DNA of 64,000 bases, from positions 62,001 to 126,000 of the forward strand of contig NZ_CP163422.1 in assembly GCF_041429775.1 (NCBI RefSeq), in the 5' to 3' direction. A model generated the notes under the pieces. That model had not been told where the DNA came from and did no database searches. It was given only the letters and a program-made list of their open reading frames with translations. This document shows, one piece after another, positions 37,938-47,823 of the stretch (the stretch's first letter is position 1; each line of letters starts with the position of its first letter). A program made the translations under genes and the position numbers. Source of the DNA: Glycocaulis abyssi (GTDB lineage Bacteria > Pseudomonadota > Alphaproteobacteria > Caulobacterales > Maricaulaceae).

Positions 37938-40214
37938 ATGTCCGAAATTACAGCGCGTTCCGGGGACGAAGCCGGTTCCGAGACCATTCTTACGATACCG
38001 GGAATGGGCAGTGATCACTGCGCAGGCATCGTGTCGGAATCCATCCGCCGGCTCCCTGGCATCGCCAAGGTAAAGACCAATATCGCCGCCCATCGCGCCA
38101 GCGTGCGCTTCGACCCCGCGCAGACCGGTCCCGAGGCCATCCGCACGGCGGTGGAGAAGGCGGGATATGAGGTTGACGCGGTTCGAACGGCCTCTTCGGC
38201 GCACGACAGTGAGGATGCCGAAGAACGATATCTTGCCCTGGCGGTGAAACGGCTTTGGATCGCCGCAATTCCCGCGACGCTGATCATGCTGCTGATGATC
38301 CCGCACATGTTCTGGCGCCCGGTGCCGGGTTACCTCGCCATCGTTGCGGTTCTGGCCTTTCCGGTCGTGTTTCTTTATGGCGGCTGGGCGACGCACAAAT
38401 CAGCCTGGCGCTCGCTGACCAACCGCACCGCCAATATGGATGTGCTGATCTCCATGGGCAGTCTGCCGCCCTATCTGATCGGGCTGGCCGGTTTCATCTG
38501 GCCGATGACCAGCTTCATCGAGATGGCAGCCACCATCATGACCTTCCACCTGCTGGGGCGCTATCTGGAAACCCGCGCCAAGGGCAGGGCCAGTCAGGCC
38601 ATCAAGCGGCTGCTGGCGTTGGGGGCCAAGACCGCAACCGTGATCCGCGATGGACGCGAGGTGGACATCCCGGTCGCTGAGCTGGCTATCGGCGATGTCA
38701 TGCGGGTGCGCCCGGGCGCCAAGATTCCCACCGACGGTGAGGTGGTTGAAGGCACGAGCCATGTCGATGAATCGCTCGCCACCGGCGAGCCGGTTCCTGT
38801 CGAAAAGCAGCCCGGCGATGCGGTTCTCGGCGCGACCATCAACAAGGAAGGCGTATTGACCGTGCGCGCGGCGCGCGTTGGAGCAGACACCTTTCTGGCG
38901 CAGGTGATCCGGCTGGTAGAGGAAGCGCAAAGTTCAAAGGTGCCGATCCAGGAGTTCGCCGACCGGCTGACCGGGCGCTTCGTACCGGCGGTGATCGTGA
39001 TCAGCCTCGCCAGTTTCGCGGCATGGCTGGGCTTTGCCGAGCAGCTGCGTCCGATACTGGAGTGGGGCTCGGGCTTTCTGATGTGGGTGAACCCGGAGAT
39101 CTCGCCCCTGCCTGCGGCCCTGCTGGCTGGCATCGCGGTTCTGGTGATCGCCTGCCCCTGTGCGCTTGGACTGGCTACGCCCACCGCGCTCATGGTGGGC
39201 TCCGGTCTGGGGGCGGAGCGGGGCATCCTGATCCGTTCCGGTGAAGCGATCCAGACGCTGAAAGACATCAAGCTGGTCGTTCTCGACAAGACAGGCACCA
39301 TTACGATGGGCCGGCCTGCTCTGGTGGGCGTATCCGCTGCTGACGGCGTGACGGAGGACGAGGCGCTGCGCCTGGCCGCCAGTGTTGAAGCAGGCTCTGA
39401 ACACCCGCTGGCTGAAGCGATGCGCAAGGGCGCTGAAGAAAGAGGCGTCAGCCTTACCCCTGTCAAAGGCTTCAAGGCGCACGCTGGCAAGGGGGTCGAG
39501 GCCCAGCTGGACGCTGAAACCGTGCGCGTCGGCAACCCGCGTTTCCTGACCGAAAACGGTGTTGATGTTCCCGACACGCTGCTGGACGCCCTCGCGGGGT
39601 ACGAAAATAACGGGCAAAGCGCCGTACTTGTCGCGCGTAATGATGACGCCGTCGGTGTCATCGCGGTTTCCGACACGCTGAAGGCGGATTCCAGGGCCGC
39701 CATCGCAGCCCTGCACGCCATGGGACTGCACACGGTGATGATCACCGGCGATAACGAGCGAGCTGCGCGTCATGTCGCCGCTCAGGTCGGGATTGACCAG
39801 GTTCTTGCCGGGGTGCTGCCCGAAGGCAAGGCCGACGAAATCCGCCGCCTGCAGGAGCAGCATGGCCCGCATGTCGCCATGATCGGAGATGGCATCAACG
39901 ATGCGCCAGCCCTGAAACAGGCCAATGTCGGCATCGCCATCGGCGCCGGGGCCGATGTCGCCATCGAGGCCGCGGATGTGACACTGGTGAGTGGTGAGCT
40001 GGGCAAGGTGGTGGAAGCCATACGGCTTTCGAAGGCGACTTTCCGCAAGATCGTGGAGAACCTGTTCTGGGCGTGGTTCTACAATCTGGCCGCCATTCCA
40101 CTCGCTGCAGTCGGCCTGCTGCACCCGATGATCGGCGTCATCGCGATGACGGCCAGCTCTCTGTCGGTGATCGGCAACTCGCTCCTGCTGAAGCGGGCCA
40201 GATTGAGCGACTGA
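37938..40214 (+). CDS. copA: Copper-exporting P1B-type ATPase, CopA-like
   Basis: 758 residues from ATG 37938; the open frame extends 58 codons upstream but that part covers the promoter. One N-terminal heavy-metal domain, then eight expected membrane helices, the metal-binding CPC at 406-408 ([13 protein letters not shown]), phosphorylation motif DKTGT at D450, the HP motif SEHPLAEAM, and [10 protein letters not shown]. It exports Cu(I) from the cytoplasm. Unusual: the heavy-metal domain reads GMGSDHC, with Ser25 where the first Cys of GMxCxxC should be, so this domain may bind copper poorly. Confidence 0.93.
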   Translation: MSEITARSGDEAGSETILTIPGMGSDHCAGIVSESIRRLPGIAKVKTNIAAHRASVRFDPAQTGPEAIRTAVEKAGYEVDAVRTASSAHDSEDAEERYLALAVKRLWIAAIPATLIMLLMIPHMFWRPVPGYLAIVAVLAFPVVFLYGGWATHKSAWRSLTNRTANMDVLISMGSLPPYLIGLAGFIWPMTSFIEMAATIMTFHLLGRYLETRAKGRASQAIKRLLALGAKTATVIRDGREVDIPVAELAIGDVMRVRPGAKIPTDGEVVEGTSHVDESLATGEPVPVEKQPGDAVLGATINKEGVLTVRAARVGADTFLAQVIRLVEEAQSSKVPIQEFADRLTGRFVPAVIVISLASFAAWLGFAEQLRPILEWGSGFLMWVNPEISPLPAALLAGIAVLVIACPCALGLATPTALMVGSGLGAERGILIRSGEAIQTLKDIKLVVLDKTGTITMGRPALVGVSAADGVTEDEALRLAASVEAGSEHPLAEAMRKGAEERGVSLTPVKGFKAHAGKGVEAQLDAETVRVGNPRFLTENGVDVPDTLLDALAGYENNGQSAVLVARNDDAVGVIAVSDTLKADSRAAIAALHAMGLHTVMITGDNERAARHVAAQVGIDQVLAGVLPEGKADEIRRLQEQHGPHVAMIGDGINDAPALKQANVGIAIGAGADVAIEAADVTLVSGELGKVVEAIRLSKATFRKIVENLFWAWFYNLAAIPLAAVGLLHPMIGVIAMTASSLSVIGNSLLLKRARLSD

Positions 40215-40231
40215 GCCTGAACGTCAGGCTC
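40213..40231 (+). terminator. Hairpin between convergent copA and methyltransferase genes
   Basis: GAGCCTGA/TCAGGCTC with a three-base loop, starting inside the copA stop codon and lying just before the convergent methyltransferase stop. It could end transcription in both directions, although there is no T run. Confidence 0.45.
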
Positions 40232-40892
40232 CCCGGTTAGCGGAATAGATCGAAATCGAGCCGGTGACAGTCGGGACAATTTTCGTCTCCCGAACGTCTT
40301 CAAATCCGGCCTGCTCCATCAGCAAGGGCAGCACGCCATCTGCGTTCGGGATTGTATCTTCAATCCCGTCCAGTCTCTGCACGGTGTTGCGGAACAGGGT
40401 CCGCATTAGCTTTGTCCTCTGCAAACCGTAATCGGCGATCACCAGCCGTCCTCCTACGGGCAGAATATCGAAAGCCTGCGACAGGATGCGGCGCTTCTCC
40501 GCCATCGGCACCTGATGCAACACCAGGCTGCTGGTGATCACGTCTGGCTGCCAGCCGTCAGGCAGGCTGGCCTCGCCAAAAAATCCCTCGATGAAAGTTA
40601 TTCGCGCCTCGCGCTTACGTGCCTTGCGCTTCGCACGTGCCAGAACGGACGGGTCAGGATCAAGACCGGCCAGGTCCGCGCTAGGCTCCGTACCGCTTAT
40701 TGCCAGCAGCAAGGCGCCGGTGCCGCACCCGATATCGAGTATCCGCATGCTGCGCTGGGGGGCGATGTCGCGGACAAGGGCGGTCCGCCACACCTTTTCA
40801 CGCGTCATCAGCGCGATGGCTGCGTCGTAGGCGGGGGTCAGCCATGCCTTGCCGAGGGCGGGCGTGAAGGTTTGCGGGGCAGGGTCGGCCAT
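40224..40892 (-). CDS. Class I SAM-dependent methyltransferase
   Basis: 222 residues. Motif I ILDIGCGTGALLLAI binds S-adenosylmethionine; later motifs DVITSSLVLHQV and GGRLVIADYG fit a Methyltransf_25/11-type small-molecule enzyme. It is the last gene of a leftward operon with a MerR regulator and a glutaredoxin-membrane fusion. Substrate unknown; the ubiquinone/arsenite methyltransferase-like fold and context suggest a metal or metalloid stress role, which is inference. Confidence 0.85.
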   Translation of the reverse strand: MADPAPQTFTPALGKAWLTPAYDAAIALMTREKVWRTALVRDIAPQRSMRILDIGCGTGALLLAISGTEPSADLAGLDPDPSVLARAKRKARKREARITFIEGFFGEASLPDGWQPDVITSSLVLHQVPMAEKRRILSQAFDILPVGGRLVIADYGLQRTKLMRTLFRNTVQRLDGIEDTIPNADGVLPLLMEQAGFEDVRETKIVPTVTGSISIYSANRGA

Positions 40893-40945
40893 GGTGGTGA
40901 TCCTTGCTTGGAGCAGTGGGGTTGTGGGCGGTGTTGGACCAATGA

Positions 40946-41350
40946 TCAGGTCGAGTTCGGGTCAGCAGTCGAGGCGATACGGTTGATGATCGGGCAGTCT
41001 GGACGGTCATCGCCTCCACAGGCCCTGGCCAGCGTCTCCAGTGCTGCAATCATCGCATTAAGTTCGGTGACGCGGGCACGTAGCTCCTTGATATGTCCGT
41101 TGGTGAGGTGTTTCACATCGGCGCTGGAGCGTGAGCGGTCCTGCCACAGGGCGAGCAGGGCCTTCACATCCGGCACCGAAAAGCCCAGCCGCCGGGCCGC
41201 GCCGATAAAGCGCAGCGTGTGGATGTCCTGCGGCGTGTAGACGCGATAGCCATTGGCCGTGCGCCCTGGCTGGAGGAGGGTAATCTCCTCGTAATAGCGG
41301 ATCATCTTGCGCGAAATGCCGGACGCCTTTGTCGCTTCGCCGATATTCAT
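40946..41350 (-). CDS. MerR-family copper-type regulator (CueR/HmrR-like)
   Basis: 134 residues. The N-terminal winged helix (IGEATKASGISRKMIRYYEE) is followed by a dimerisation coil and the C-terminal metal loop ACGGDDRPDCPI with two cysteines eight residues apart, the CueR/HmrR Cu(I) site. It probably activates the promoters with 19-base spacers at 37867 and perhaps 42152. It lies 12 bases after the glutaredoxin-MauE gene. Confidence 0.9.
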   Translation of the reverse strand: MNIGEATKASGISRKMIRYYEEITLLQPGRTANGYRVYTPQDIHTLRFIGAARRLGFSVPDVKALLALWQDRSRSSADVKHLTNGHIKELRARVTELNAMIAALETLARACGGDDRPDCPIINRIASTADPNST

Positions 41351-41362
41351 CGCACCCGGCTC

Positions 41363-42109
41363 CTAAATCACGCCATACATGCGCAGCGGCATCCAGATCG
41401 CCATGGCGATCATGATCAGGTTCTCGGTCAGCGAGATGAAGCCCAGCGGCACGCGGCTCTCTCCACCCATGCAGGCGCATTTCAGCTTGCGCCGCTCGAT
41501 ATAGACGGCCCTGAACACCGAGACCGCGCCAATAGTGCCGATAAAGAGGGCGACCGGGGAGGCGAGCCAGATCAGGCTGCCCGCCAGCATGAGAAGACCT
41601 GCACCGGCCTCCGCAAACGGATAGATACGCCCATAGGGCACCCAGCGCCGCGCCAGCAGGTCGTAATTGAGGAACATGGTAGCGAAGGCTTCAATATTGG
41701 TCAGCTTCTGCAGGCCCAGCAGCACCATCGCGATGGCGATGAAATATTCCACCGTGTGCAGGCCGACGATAGGCATGTTCGATTGCCAGGCGACGGCGAG
41801 GGCGAGCAGGGCCGATATCGAGAACAGCGCAATCACGGGCGTGTAGGTCGTTTCCTTTTTCGGCTTTGCCACACCCAGATAGGCTTCCAGCGCCTCATAG
41901 CCGCCGACGCGCTGGCCATCGATGAAAGTCTGCGGCGTGGTCTTCACGCCATGCTCGGCCTTGAACGCGTCTACAGCCTCGCGGCTGGTCAGGAGGTGGT
42001 CCTCAACTTTGTAGCCCTTGCTGCGCAGGAGATGACGGCTCTTCAGCCCGTAGGGGCATTTATGCTCGGGCGTTTCCATGCGGTAGAGCTTGGCGGTCTT
42101 TCCGGTCAC
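41363..42109 (-). CDS. Glutaredoxin domain fused to a MauE/DoxX-like membrane domain
   Basis: 248 residues. Residues 1-75 form a glutaredoxin-like domain (PEHKCPYGLKSRHLL, then TTPQTFIDGQRVGGYEAL); the active site reads CPYG, a monothiol form. Residues about 90-245 hold four membrane helices of the MauE type (VEYFIAIAMVLLGLQKL). Such fusions occur beside metal-resistance operons and may deliver reducing power across the membrane. First gene of the leftward operon with the MerR regulator. Confidence 0.82.
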   Translation of the reverse strand: MTGKTAKLYRMETPEHKCPYGLKSRHLLRSKGYKVEDHLLTSREAVDAFKAEHGVKTTPQTFIDGQRVGGYEALEAYLGVAKPKKETTYTPVIALFSISALLALAVAWQSNMPIVGLHTVEYFIAIAMVLLGLQKLTNIEAFATMFLNYDLLARRWVPYGRIYPFAEAGAGLLMLAGSLIWLASPVALFIGTIGAVSVFRAVYIERRKLKCACMGGESRVPLGFISLTENLIMIAMAIWMPLRMYGVI

Positions 42110-42151
42110 TGGAAGTTTCCTTTCAACGGTATGCGGGGTCGGCTGGCGCGT

Positions 42152-42184
42152 ACCGTGAACCTTACCACCATGGGTGGGTCAAGG
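42152..42184 (-). promoter_or_regulatory. MerR-type operator in the divergent promoter
   Basis: CCTT-A-CC-A-CC-ATG-GG-T-GG-GTC-AAGG (42160-42184) is an imperfect dyad. On the minus strand TTGACC (42182-42177) would be the -35 box of the leftward operon; the -10 box is weak. This fits MerR-family control but is not certain. Confidence 0.45.
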
Positions 42185-42321
42185 GCCGCGATGTAAGGGT
42201 CTGCACGACTGGATATGACAGGTCGGCCAGTGCCCGCTTTTTTGCTTTTACGCGACGAACTGCGGGATAGTTGTGGGCCCTTGGTGAGCTCACTGTGATG
42301 TGAGGTGACGCGCGCCGTTTC

Positions 42322-42723
42322 ATGATCGACATTCGTGAGATGACGGATCGCTCTCTCGGCCAGGTTATAAAACGACCGGTGGAACCAGATCGCTTGGCCG
42401 GTGTGTTTGCGGGCGGCGGCGCGCTGGCCGCGTTATCCGGGTTGGCCGGCGCAACCTGTTGCATCCTCCCGATAGCCTTGGCCAATCTCGGGGCGGGAAC
42501 GGCCTTGCTCCTCCACTTGCGTTTCTTTGTCCGTAACCAGCTCTGGTTATCCGCAGCCGCTTTGGCGCTTGTCGCGTTGGCCGGATATCTCGCGTTCCGC
42601 GGAGGGCGCAAACCGTCCCGGATCGTGACCGGGGTCCTCGTCCTGTCTGGCCTACTTGCCGCTGCGTCGCTCATTGTGCCGCACTTTGAGACGGAGCTTA
42701 TGCGCTGGGTGTATGGACGATGA
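42322..42723 (+). CDS. MerT-like metal transporter
   Basis: 133 residues with three hydrophobic helices. The first contains the vicinal cysteines in GATCCILPIALANLG, as in MerT, which moves Hg(II) across the inner membrane; homologues may move other metals. No second Cys pair of classic MerT is obvious. An alternative start is ATG 42340. Its stop overlaps the start of the next small gene (ATGA). Transcribed away from the MerR operon. Confidence 0.75.
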   Translation: MIDIREMTDRSLGQVIKRPVEPDRLAGVFAGGGALAALSGLAGATCCILPIALANLGAGTALLLHLRFFVRNQLWLSAAALALVALAGYLAFRGGRKPSRIVTGVLVLSGLLAAASLIVPHFETELMRWVYGR

Positions 42724-42935
42724 ATGCGATCCTGACCCACTCGACGCTGACCTGCCCTGAATGCGGCCACGTTTCCCGAGACGAAATGCCGACCGACGCT
42801 TGCCAATTTTTCTACGATTGCAAGGGATGCGGCGCCGTGCTGCGTCCGGAGGCGGGTGATTGCTGCGTCTACTGTTCCTTTGGCGATGTTGCCTGCCCGC
42901 CTGTCCAAATGGACAAAGGCTGCTGCGGCACCTGA
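42720..42935 (+). CDS. Small Cys-rich GDCCxxCS protein
   Basis: 71 residues with ten cysteines: TCPECGH, DCKGCGAVLRP, GDCCVYCSFGDVACPP and a CCGT tail. This is the conserved GDCCVFCSYG protein often found beside mer-type genes. It probably binds a metal ion, perhaps passing it to or from the adjacent MerT-like protein. Translationally coupled to it by overlapping stop and start. Confidence 0.8.
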   Translation: MNAILTHSTLTCPECGHVSRDEMPTDACQFFYDCKGCGAVLRPEAGDCCVYCSFGDVACPPVQMDKGCCGT

Positions 42936-43177
42936 TCCAATAGGGCGCGGGGGTACGCTTTGCCCACGCAGATCGAGGTCATCACACAACGACAGGCACA
43001 CTCTTCACGATCCCCTGGGCCATTTCGGCAAACACATCCGCCTTGCGGCGTTGATCAGGATGAGGTGATTGGTCGGCTTAAGGTTGATCAGCGTTCTAGA
43101 TGGCCTGACGGTCTTCCGTGTTGATTATGACGATCAACGCGATCCCGCAGGACAGTGGACAAGTGTTGGTTGGCGCG

Positions 43178-44323
43178 TCAGACGCCCTGACGCACCGTAT
43201 TGATCCGCTCAGCGGTGCCAGTGGAACGTATTCTGCCCGGGTTAAGCAACGCGCGCAGGCGTGGTTTCAGGGCAAGCGCCGGTTTTTCGACCCAGACACG
43301 CATCAACCAGCCAGTCAGCAATGCTGCCGGTGCCATCACTACAAGCAATGTGAATGCTCCCGCCCCGGGATGGAGTGCGAGCACGATCTGGCCTATCGGC
43401 CAGTGCAGGATGTAGACGCCGTAGGATACGTCCTCGACCTCACGCACGGCCACGCCGATATGGCCTGGAATGCGCAGGAAGCCTGCCCACAGCGTGACAT
43501 ATCCCATCGCCAGCTGACCGGCGATCATGGCGGCAGGCGTGTCCTTGAGGGCAAAGGCGAAGAGGACAACCAGCAAGCAGCCGAGCGGCGTCAGGGCAAT
43601 CCGGTCGCGCAACGCGAAGAACGCCGCCCCGGCCATGAAGGCACCGCCGAACCGCGCGGACGCATCAACCGTTGCCGCGCCGATCCCGTCCCATGGCTGT
43701 ATCATGTGAACGACCGAGAATGCAGCGGTTCCCATAAACAGCGCCACAATGATGGATGGGCGGCGGAACAGCCCCACTGCCGCCAGAATGCCTGCGGCAA
43801 GGTAAGCCAGCAATTCATAGCGGATTGTCCAAAGCGGGCCGTTCATTTCCTGCATTGGGTGCGCCGAGAAGACGCCCGGAAGGCTGGCTTGCGGATCGAC
43901 CTGGGAAAGCAACAACAGAGGGAAAACCCAAGTCTCACCCTGTGCAAAATAGCCTCCCGGCCCTAAGCCGCTGAAAAGCGGTCCAACGAAGAGCCAGAGC
44001 AGAAGCACTGCAAAAATCAATCCGGGGAAGATGCGCAGGAACCGGGACAGGGCGTAGCTTGTCATGTCGGCAGAGCGCATCAGGCTCGCGGCGATCATGT
44101 AGCCTGACAGAATGAAGAACCCGTCGAGCGCGAACTGTACGGCGACATCGAGGGTTTCTTCAAACACGCCCGTGATTGGCAATCCCATGGGCAACATGAT
44201 CGCGTGCCCGCCAAGCACAAGAAATGCGAAACCGATGCGGATGGCCGTGAAATTGTTGGCATGATCCTCCAGACGGCCATGGCCATTTGAAAGCATCGCA
44301 CTGGACCATTTCGGAACACTCAT
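43178..44323 (-). CDS. Acyltransferase family 3 membrane protein (OafA/YrhL-like)
   Basis: 381 residues with about ten membrane helices. The N-terminal RIGFAFLVLGGHA has the Arg and His spaced as in acyltransferase-3 enzymes, and DGFFILSGYMIAASLMR is the family's second motif. These proteins O-acylate cell-surface sugars. The gene is not obviously linked to metal resistance and may be unrelated cargo. Confidence 0.88.
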   Translation of the reverse strand: MSVPKWSSAMLSNGHGRLEDHANNFTAIRIGFAFLVLGGHAIMLPMGLPITGVFEETLDVAVQFALDGFFILSGYMIAASLMRSADMTSYALSRFLRIFPGLIFAVLLLWLFVGPLFSGLGPGGYFAQGETWVFPLLLLSQVDPQASLPGVFSAHPMQEMNGPLWTIRYELLAYLAAGILAAVGLFRRPSIIVALFMGTAAFSVVHMIQPWDGIGAATVDASARFGGAFMAGAAFFALRDRIALTPLGCLLVVLFAFALKDTPAAMIAGQLAMGYVTLWAGFLRIPGHIGVAVREVEDVSYGVYILHWPIGQIVLALHPGAGAFTLLVVMAPAALLTGWLMRVWVEKPALALKPRLRALLNPGRIRSTGTAERINTVRQGV

Positions 44324-44449
44324 ACGCCATCTCCCCGTTCACGAGACAGCAAGTGCAAGACTCAGTCCGCATTTATCCCGGAAATGAGGGACCGCGCCGC
44401 CGGTAGCGTATTCGTTCACAAGCAGCAACACATCGCGGGTGTTTGACGA

Positions 44450-45892
44450 ATGATACTCCTGAGGATCAGAGGCGCGTTGGCGTCTGGAGCGATAGCGCTG
44501 GCCGTTTCCGGATGCGCCAGCATCGCGCCTGACTCCAGCTTTGCAGAGGTCTCGGCGCTGGTTGAAGCGCGCACCGGCGCCGCGCCCGGCTGGGCAAGAA
44601 CCGATGAGGATAGAGCCGCACTGTCCGCCTCGGTCGACAGCCTTCTGGAAGCACGGGTGGGAATGGATGAGGCCGTGGCCATCGCCTTTCTCAACAGTCC
44701 CGCCATCCAGTCCGATCTTGAGGAACTCGGCATAGCCAGAGCCGCATTTCTGTCTGCGGTATTACCACCCAACCCGGTTATCGAAGTGGTCCGCGCCGCC
44801 CGCGGCAACGAGCTGGAGGTGAAGGTCAGCGTATCACTCCTGGAGCTGTTGTTCTGGCCGCAGCGGGCAAGAGCTGGCGAAGCGCGCATGGACGCCGCGA
44901 GAGCCGACGCGGCGCGGCGGCTTGCTGAGGCGGCAGCAGATGTGCGGATCGCCTATGTGGATTACGTTGCAGCCCGCCAGGCGCTTGATCTTTACGAGCA
45001 GGCTGAAAGCGCGGGTGAAGCGGCCCGGCTGGCCGCGCAGGCGATTTATGCTGCAGGCAATATCGCACGTGTCGATCTGGACCGGCAGCGCCAGTTTGCA
45101 GCACGGATGACAGCGGAACGCATGCGTGCGGAAGGCCGCATCGGCCCGGCATTCGAGCGTCTGACCGCAGTCCTCGGCCTGGACGGACAGCAGGCGGCCG
45201 CGCTTCAGACATTGTCGCGTCTTCCTGCTCCGCCAAACAGGATGATTGATGCCGACCGGGTAGCAGAGGAGGCCGTCAGTGACAGCTTCCCGGTAGCCGT
45301 GGCGGAAGCGAGGCTCCGGGAAGTGGCCTCGCGGCGCGGCATCAGGAATGTCGAAGCTCTGCTGGGTGATGTTGAACTGATCGGAGAGTTCGAGCGTCAG
45401 GGGCGCTGGTCTGAGGCCTACGGGCTGGGCTTTACGCTGCCGCTTGATCTGGGAGCCTCCGGACGCTTGCGGGCGGGCGCTGAGTTCAGACAGGCTTGGC
45501 AACAGCTCCAGCAAGCGCGCCTGGAAAGCCTGACCGCCAGCCGTTCAGCGGCCATGCGAGCAGAAGCGGCCCGTGAACTGGCGCTGTTCCATCGCGACGT
45601 ATCCCTTCGGATTTCCGCCGATGTATTTGACGGCGTGGTCCGGGACTTCAATGCCATGCAGATCGGCATGTTCGAGCTTCTGCAGGCACGGCGCGACCGG
45701 GTCGAGGCGGGTCGCGACTATGTTCAGGCCGTTGCCGAATACTGGCAGGCACGCGCCGACCTTGAACGGCATGTCCGGCTGGCGGACATCGAGACTTCAT
45801 CTGACCCGTCCCGTCGGCAGGAAACGCCCGCAAACGCTCCGTCTCCTGCAACACATGATCGAGCACACCAGCATGAAGGGCATGTTCACTGA
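44450..45892 (+). CDS. TolC-like outer-membrane efflux lipoprotein
   Basis: 480 residues. A lipoprotein signal ends in AVSGC (Cys22). The mature protein has two repeated TolC-type coiled segments (MDEAVAIAFLNSPAIQSDLEE and YVDYVAARQALDLYEQAE). It ends with a His-rich tail (HDRAHQHEGHVH). No RND pump or adaptor gene is adjacent, so a direct role in copper tolerance with the oxidase is possible. Its stop overlaps the multicopper oxidase start. Confidence 0.85.
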   Translation: MILLRIRGALASGAIALAVSGCASIAPDSSFAEVSALVEARTGAAPGWARTDEDRAALSASVDSLLEARVGMDEAVAIAFLNSPAIQSDLEELGIARAAFLSAVLPPNPVIEVVRAARGNELEVKVSVSLLELLFWPQRARAGEARMDAARADAARRLAEAAADVRIAYVDYVAARQALDLYEQAESAGEAARLAAQAIYAAGNIARVDLDRQRQFAARMTAERMRAEGRIGPAFERLTAVLGLDGQQAAALQTLSRLPAPPNRMIDADRVAEEAVSDSFPVAVAEARLREVASRRGIRNVEALLGDVELIGEFERQGRWSEAYGLGFTLPLDLGASGRLRAGAEFRQAWQQLQQARLESLTASRSAAMRAEAARELALFHRDVSLRISADVFDGVVRDFNAMQIGMFELLQARRDRVEAGRDYVQAVAEYWQARADLERHVRLADIETSSDPSRRQETPANAPSPATHDRAHQHEGHVH

Positions 45893-47229
45893 TGAGCGAG
45901 TTTCTACTTAGCCGTCGCGGAGCGATTGCCGCAGCCGGTCTGGCCGCAGCCGGGGCAGGTCTGGCAACGGGCCGCGCGAACGCCTCAGCGTCCAATCCCG
46001 GCCCCCATCATGCGCGCACTGTGGAACCCGGCGATTATCCTCCCGGAGAGCCCGGCGTTCACTACACGCCTGTCGTCACGCCGAACGGCTCAACGCTTCC
46101 CTACAGGCTCGTCGGCGGCGTGAAGGTGTTCCACCTTGTCGCTGAAGAGGTCGAACACGAGTTCGCGCCGGGGCTGACGGCTACCTGCTGGGGCTTCAAT
46201 GGCCAGGTCCATGGCCCCACGATTGAAGCCGTTGAGGGCGACCGGGTGCGGATTTACGTCACCAACCGGCTGCGCGCGGCGACATCGGTCCATTGGCATG
46301 GCCTGATCCTGCCGTCCGGCATGGATGGTGTCGGCGGCCTGACGCAGCCGCTGATCCGTCCGGGCGAGACGTTCCGGTATGAGTTCCCGCTCGTGCAGCA
46401 CGGAACGCAGATGTATCACGCCCACCACGACGAAATGACCCAGATGGCAATGGGAATGATGGGCATCTTCGTCATCCATCCCCGCCGGGCTGAGCGGCGT
46501 GTTGATCGCGACTTCGCCCTGCTTCTGTCGACGTGGAAGATCAGGCCGGGCGCGCGCCGTCCCGATCCCAACGAGATGACGGATTTCAACATTCTGACGA
46601 TCAACGCCAAGGCCTTTCCCGGCACCGACCCGCTGGTGGTGAGGCAGGACCAGAGAGTGAGAATGCGCGTCGCCAACCTGTCGGCGATGGACCATCACCC
46701 GTTCCACGTGCACGGCCACACCTTCCAGGTTGTCGGCACTGACGGCGGCGAGATACCGGAAGCGGGGCGCTGGCCGGAAGCCACCGTCCTCGTGCCTGTG
46801 GGCTCTGCACGCACCATCGAGTTTGTTGCAGACAATCCCGGTGACTGGGCCGTTCACTGCCACATGACCCATCACGTCATGAACCAGATGGGACACGATA
46901 TCGAGAACATGGTCGGAGTAGACCAGTCATCGTTCGCCGGGCTGGTTGGAGATCTGGTGCCCGGCTACATGGCGATGGATGGCAACGACATGGCGGCCCA
47001 CGGCGAACATGTCGAAATGGGCCATATGGCCATTCCGGAGAACTCCATCCCGATGGTGGGAGCACAAGGCCCGTTCGACTATATCGGCATGGGCGGGATG
47101 TTCACGATCATGAAGGTGCGCCCCGGCATCACGCGTTATGACGATCCGGGCTGGTACAGGGCGCCGGACGGGACCACGGCACGCGTGGCAACGCCCGGCG
47201 AACTCTCGCGGGACGGTATCCGCACCTGA
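45892..47229 (+). CDS. Multicopper oxidase, Tat-exported
   Basis: 445 residues. A Tat signal (SRRGAIAAAG) is followed by cupredoxin domains with all copper-binding clusters: HWHGLILPSG, YHAHHDEM, HPFHVHGHTF and HCHMTHHVMNQM. The HCH stretch supplies the type 1/type 3 centre. A Met-rich tail (NDMAAHGEHVEMGHMA) is typical of Cu(I)-oxidising enzymes. It probably oxidises periplasmic Cu(I) to less toxic Cu(II). Coupled to the TolC-like gene by a TGATG overlap. Confidence 0.92.
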   Translation: MSEFLLSRRGAIAAAGLAAAGAGLATGRANASASNPGPHHARTVEPGDYPPGEPGVHYTPVVTPNGSTLPYRLVGGVKVFHLVAEEVEHEFAPGLTATCWGFNGQVHGPTIEAVEGDRVRIYVTNRLRAATSVHWHGLILPSGMDGVGGLTQPLIRPGETFRYEFPLVQHGTQMYHAHHDEMTQMAMGMMGIFVIHPRRAERRVDRDFALLLSTWKIRPGARRPDPNEMTDFNILTINAKAFPGTDPLVVRQDQRVRMRVANLSAMDHHPFHVHGHTFQVVGTDGGEIPEAGRWPEATVLVPVGSARTIEFVADNPGDWAVHCHMTHHVMNQMGHDIENMVGVDQSSFAGLVGDLVPGYMAMDGNDMAAHGEHVEMGHMAIPENSIPMVGAQGPFDYIGMGGMFTIMKVRPGITRYDDPGWYRAPDGTTARVATPGELSRDGIRT

Positions 47230-47247
47230 CGGACTTCCACATCCGCT

Positions 47248-47823
47248 TCAGGAATCCTCCGGCAGCTGGAGCGTTCGCGCCAGCGCCTTGCGGGCACGAT
47301 ACAGGCGGTTCTCGACAGCCTTGGCACTCATTCCGAGAACGGCTCCGGCCTCAGCCATGGTGAGACCGTCGAGGGCGGTGAGCAGCAATGGCGCCTTGAG
47401 ACCGTCCGGCAGGCTCGAGATGGCAGCATCGGCCCGGCGTAGTTCATCGCGGTCCAGAAGCTGAGTTTCAGGACCGGCCTCGAGCGAGGGCGGATCAGCC
47501 TGCCTTTCGGAAATCTGACCCAGCGCCATCATGAAACGGCGAACCTTCCGGCGTCGCGCCATATCACGGCACTTGTTCAGGGCAATCGCGCGAAGCCAGA
47601 CGTCGAAAGCCCGGCCGGTATCGAACCGTGCCAGGGCCTGCCAGGCCGAGATGAACGTGAGCTGCACAATCTCCAGAGCATCATCGCTATTGCCGCTGTA
47701 GCGGCGCGCAAAGCGGTACAGCCCGTCCTTGTGGCGTGTCATCAACTGCCCATAGGCGCGCTCTTCACCCGCGAGAGCGCGGTGAACGAGATCGGTGTCG
47801 CTGTCTTGTGGCTCCCCGGTCAC
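47248..47823 (-). CDS. ECF-type sigma factor, CnrH-like
   Basis: 191 residues. Region 2 (YRFARRYSGNSDDALEIVQLTFISAWQAL) and region 4 (LTMAEAGAVLGMSAKAVENRLYRARKAL) of an extracytoplasmic-function sigma factor are clear. It is the last of three overlapping genes in the order anti-sigma, sensor, sigma, as in cnrYXH for cobalt/nickel. Its targets probably include the nearby copper genes. Convergent with the multicopper oxidase gene. Confidence 0.92.
   Translation of the reverse strand: MTGEPQDSDTDLVHRALAGEERAYGQLMTRHKDGLYRFARRYSGNSDDALEIVQLTFISAWQALARFDTGRAFDVWLRAIALNKCRDMARRRKVRRFMMALGQISERQADPPSLEAGPETQLLDRDELRRADAAISSLPDGLKAPLLLTALDGLTMAEAGAVLGMSAKAVENRLYRARKALARTLQLPEDS

Noticed and set aside
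38594-40124. Two long minus-strand open frames
   Set aside because: Antisense to the copper ATPase, whose motifs are unambiguous.
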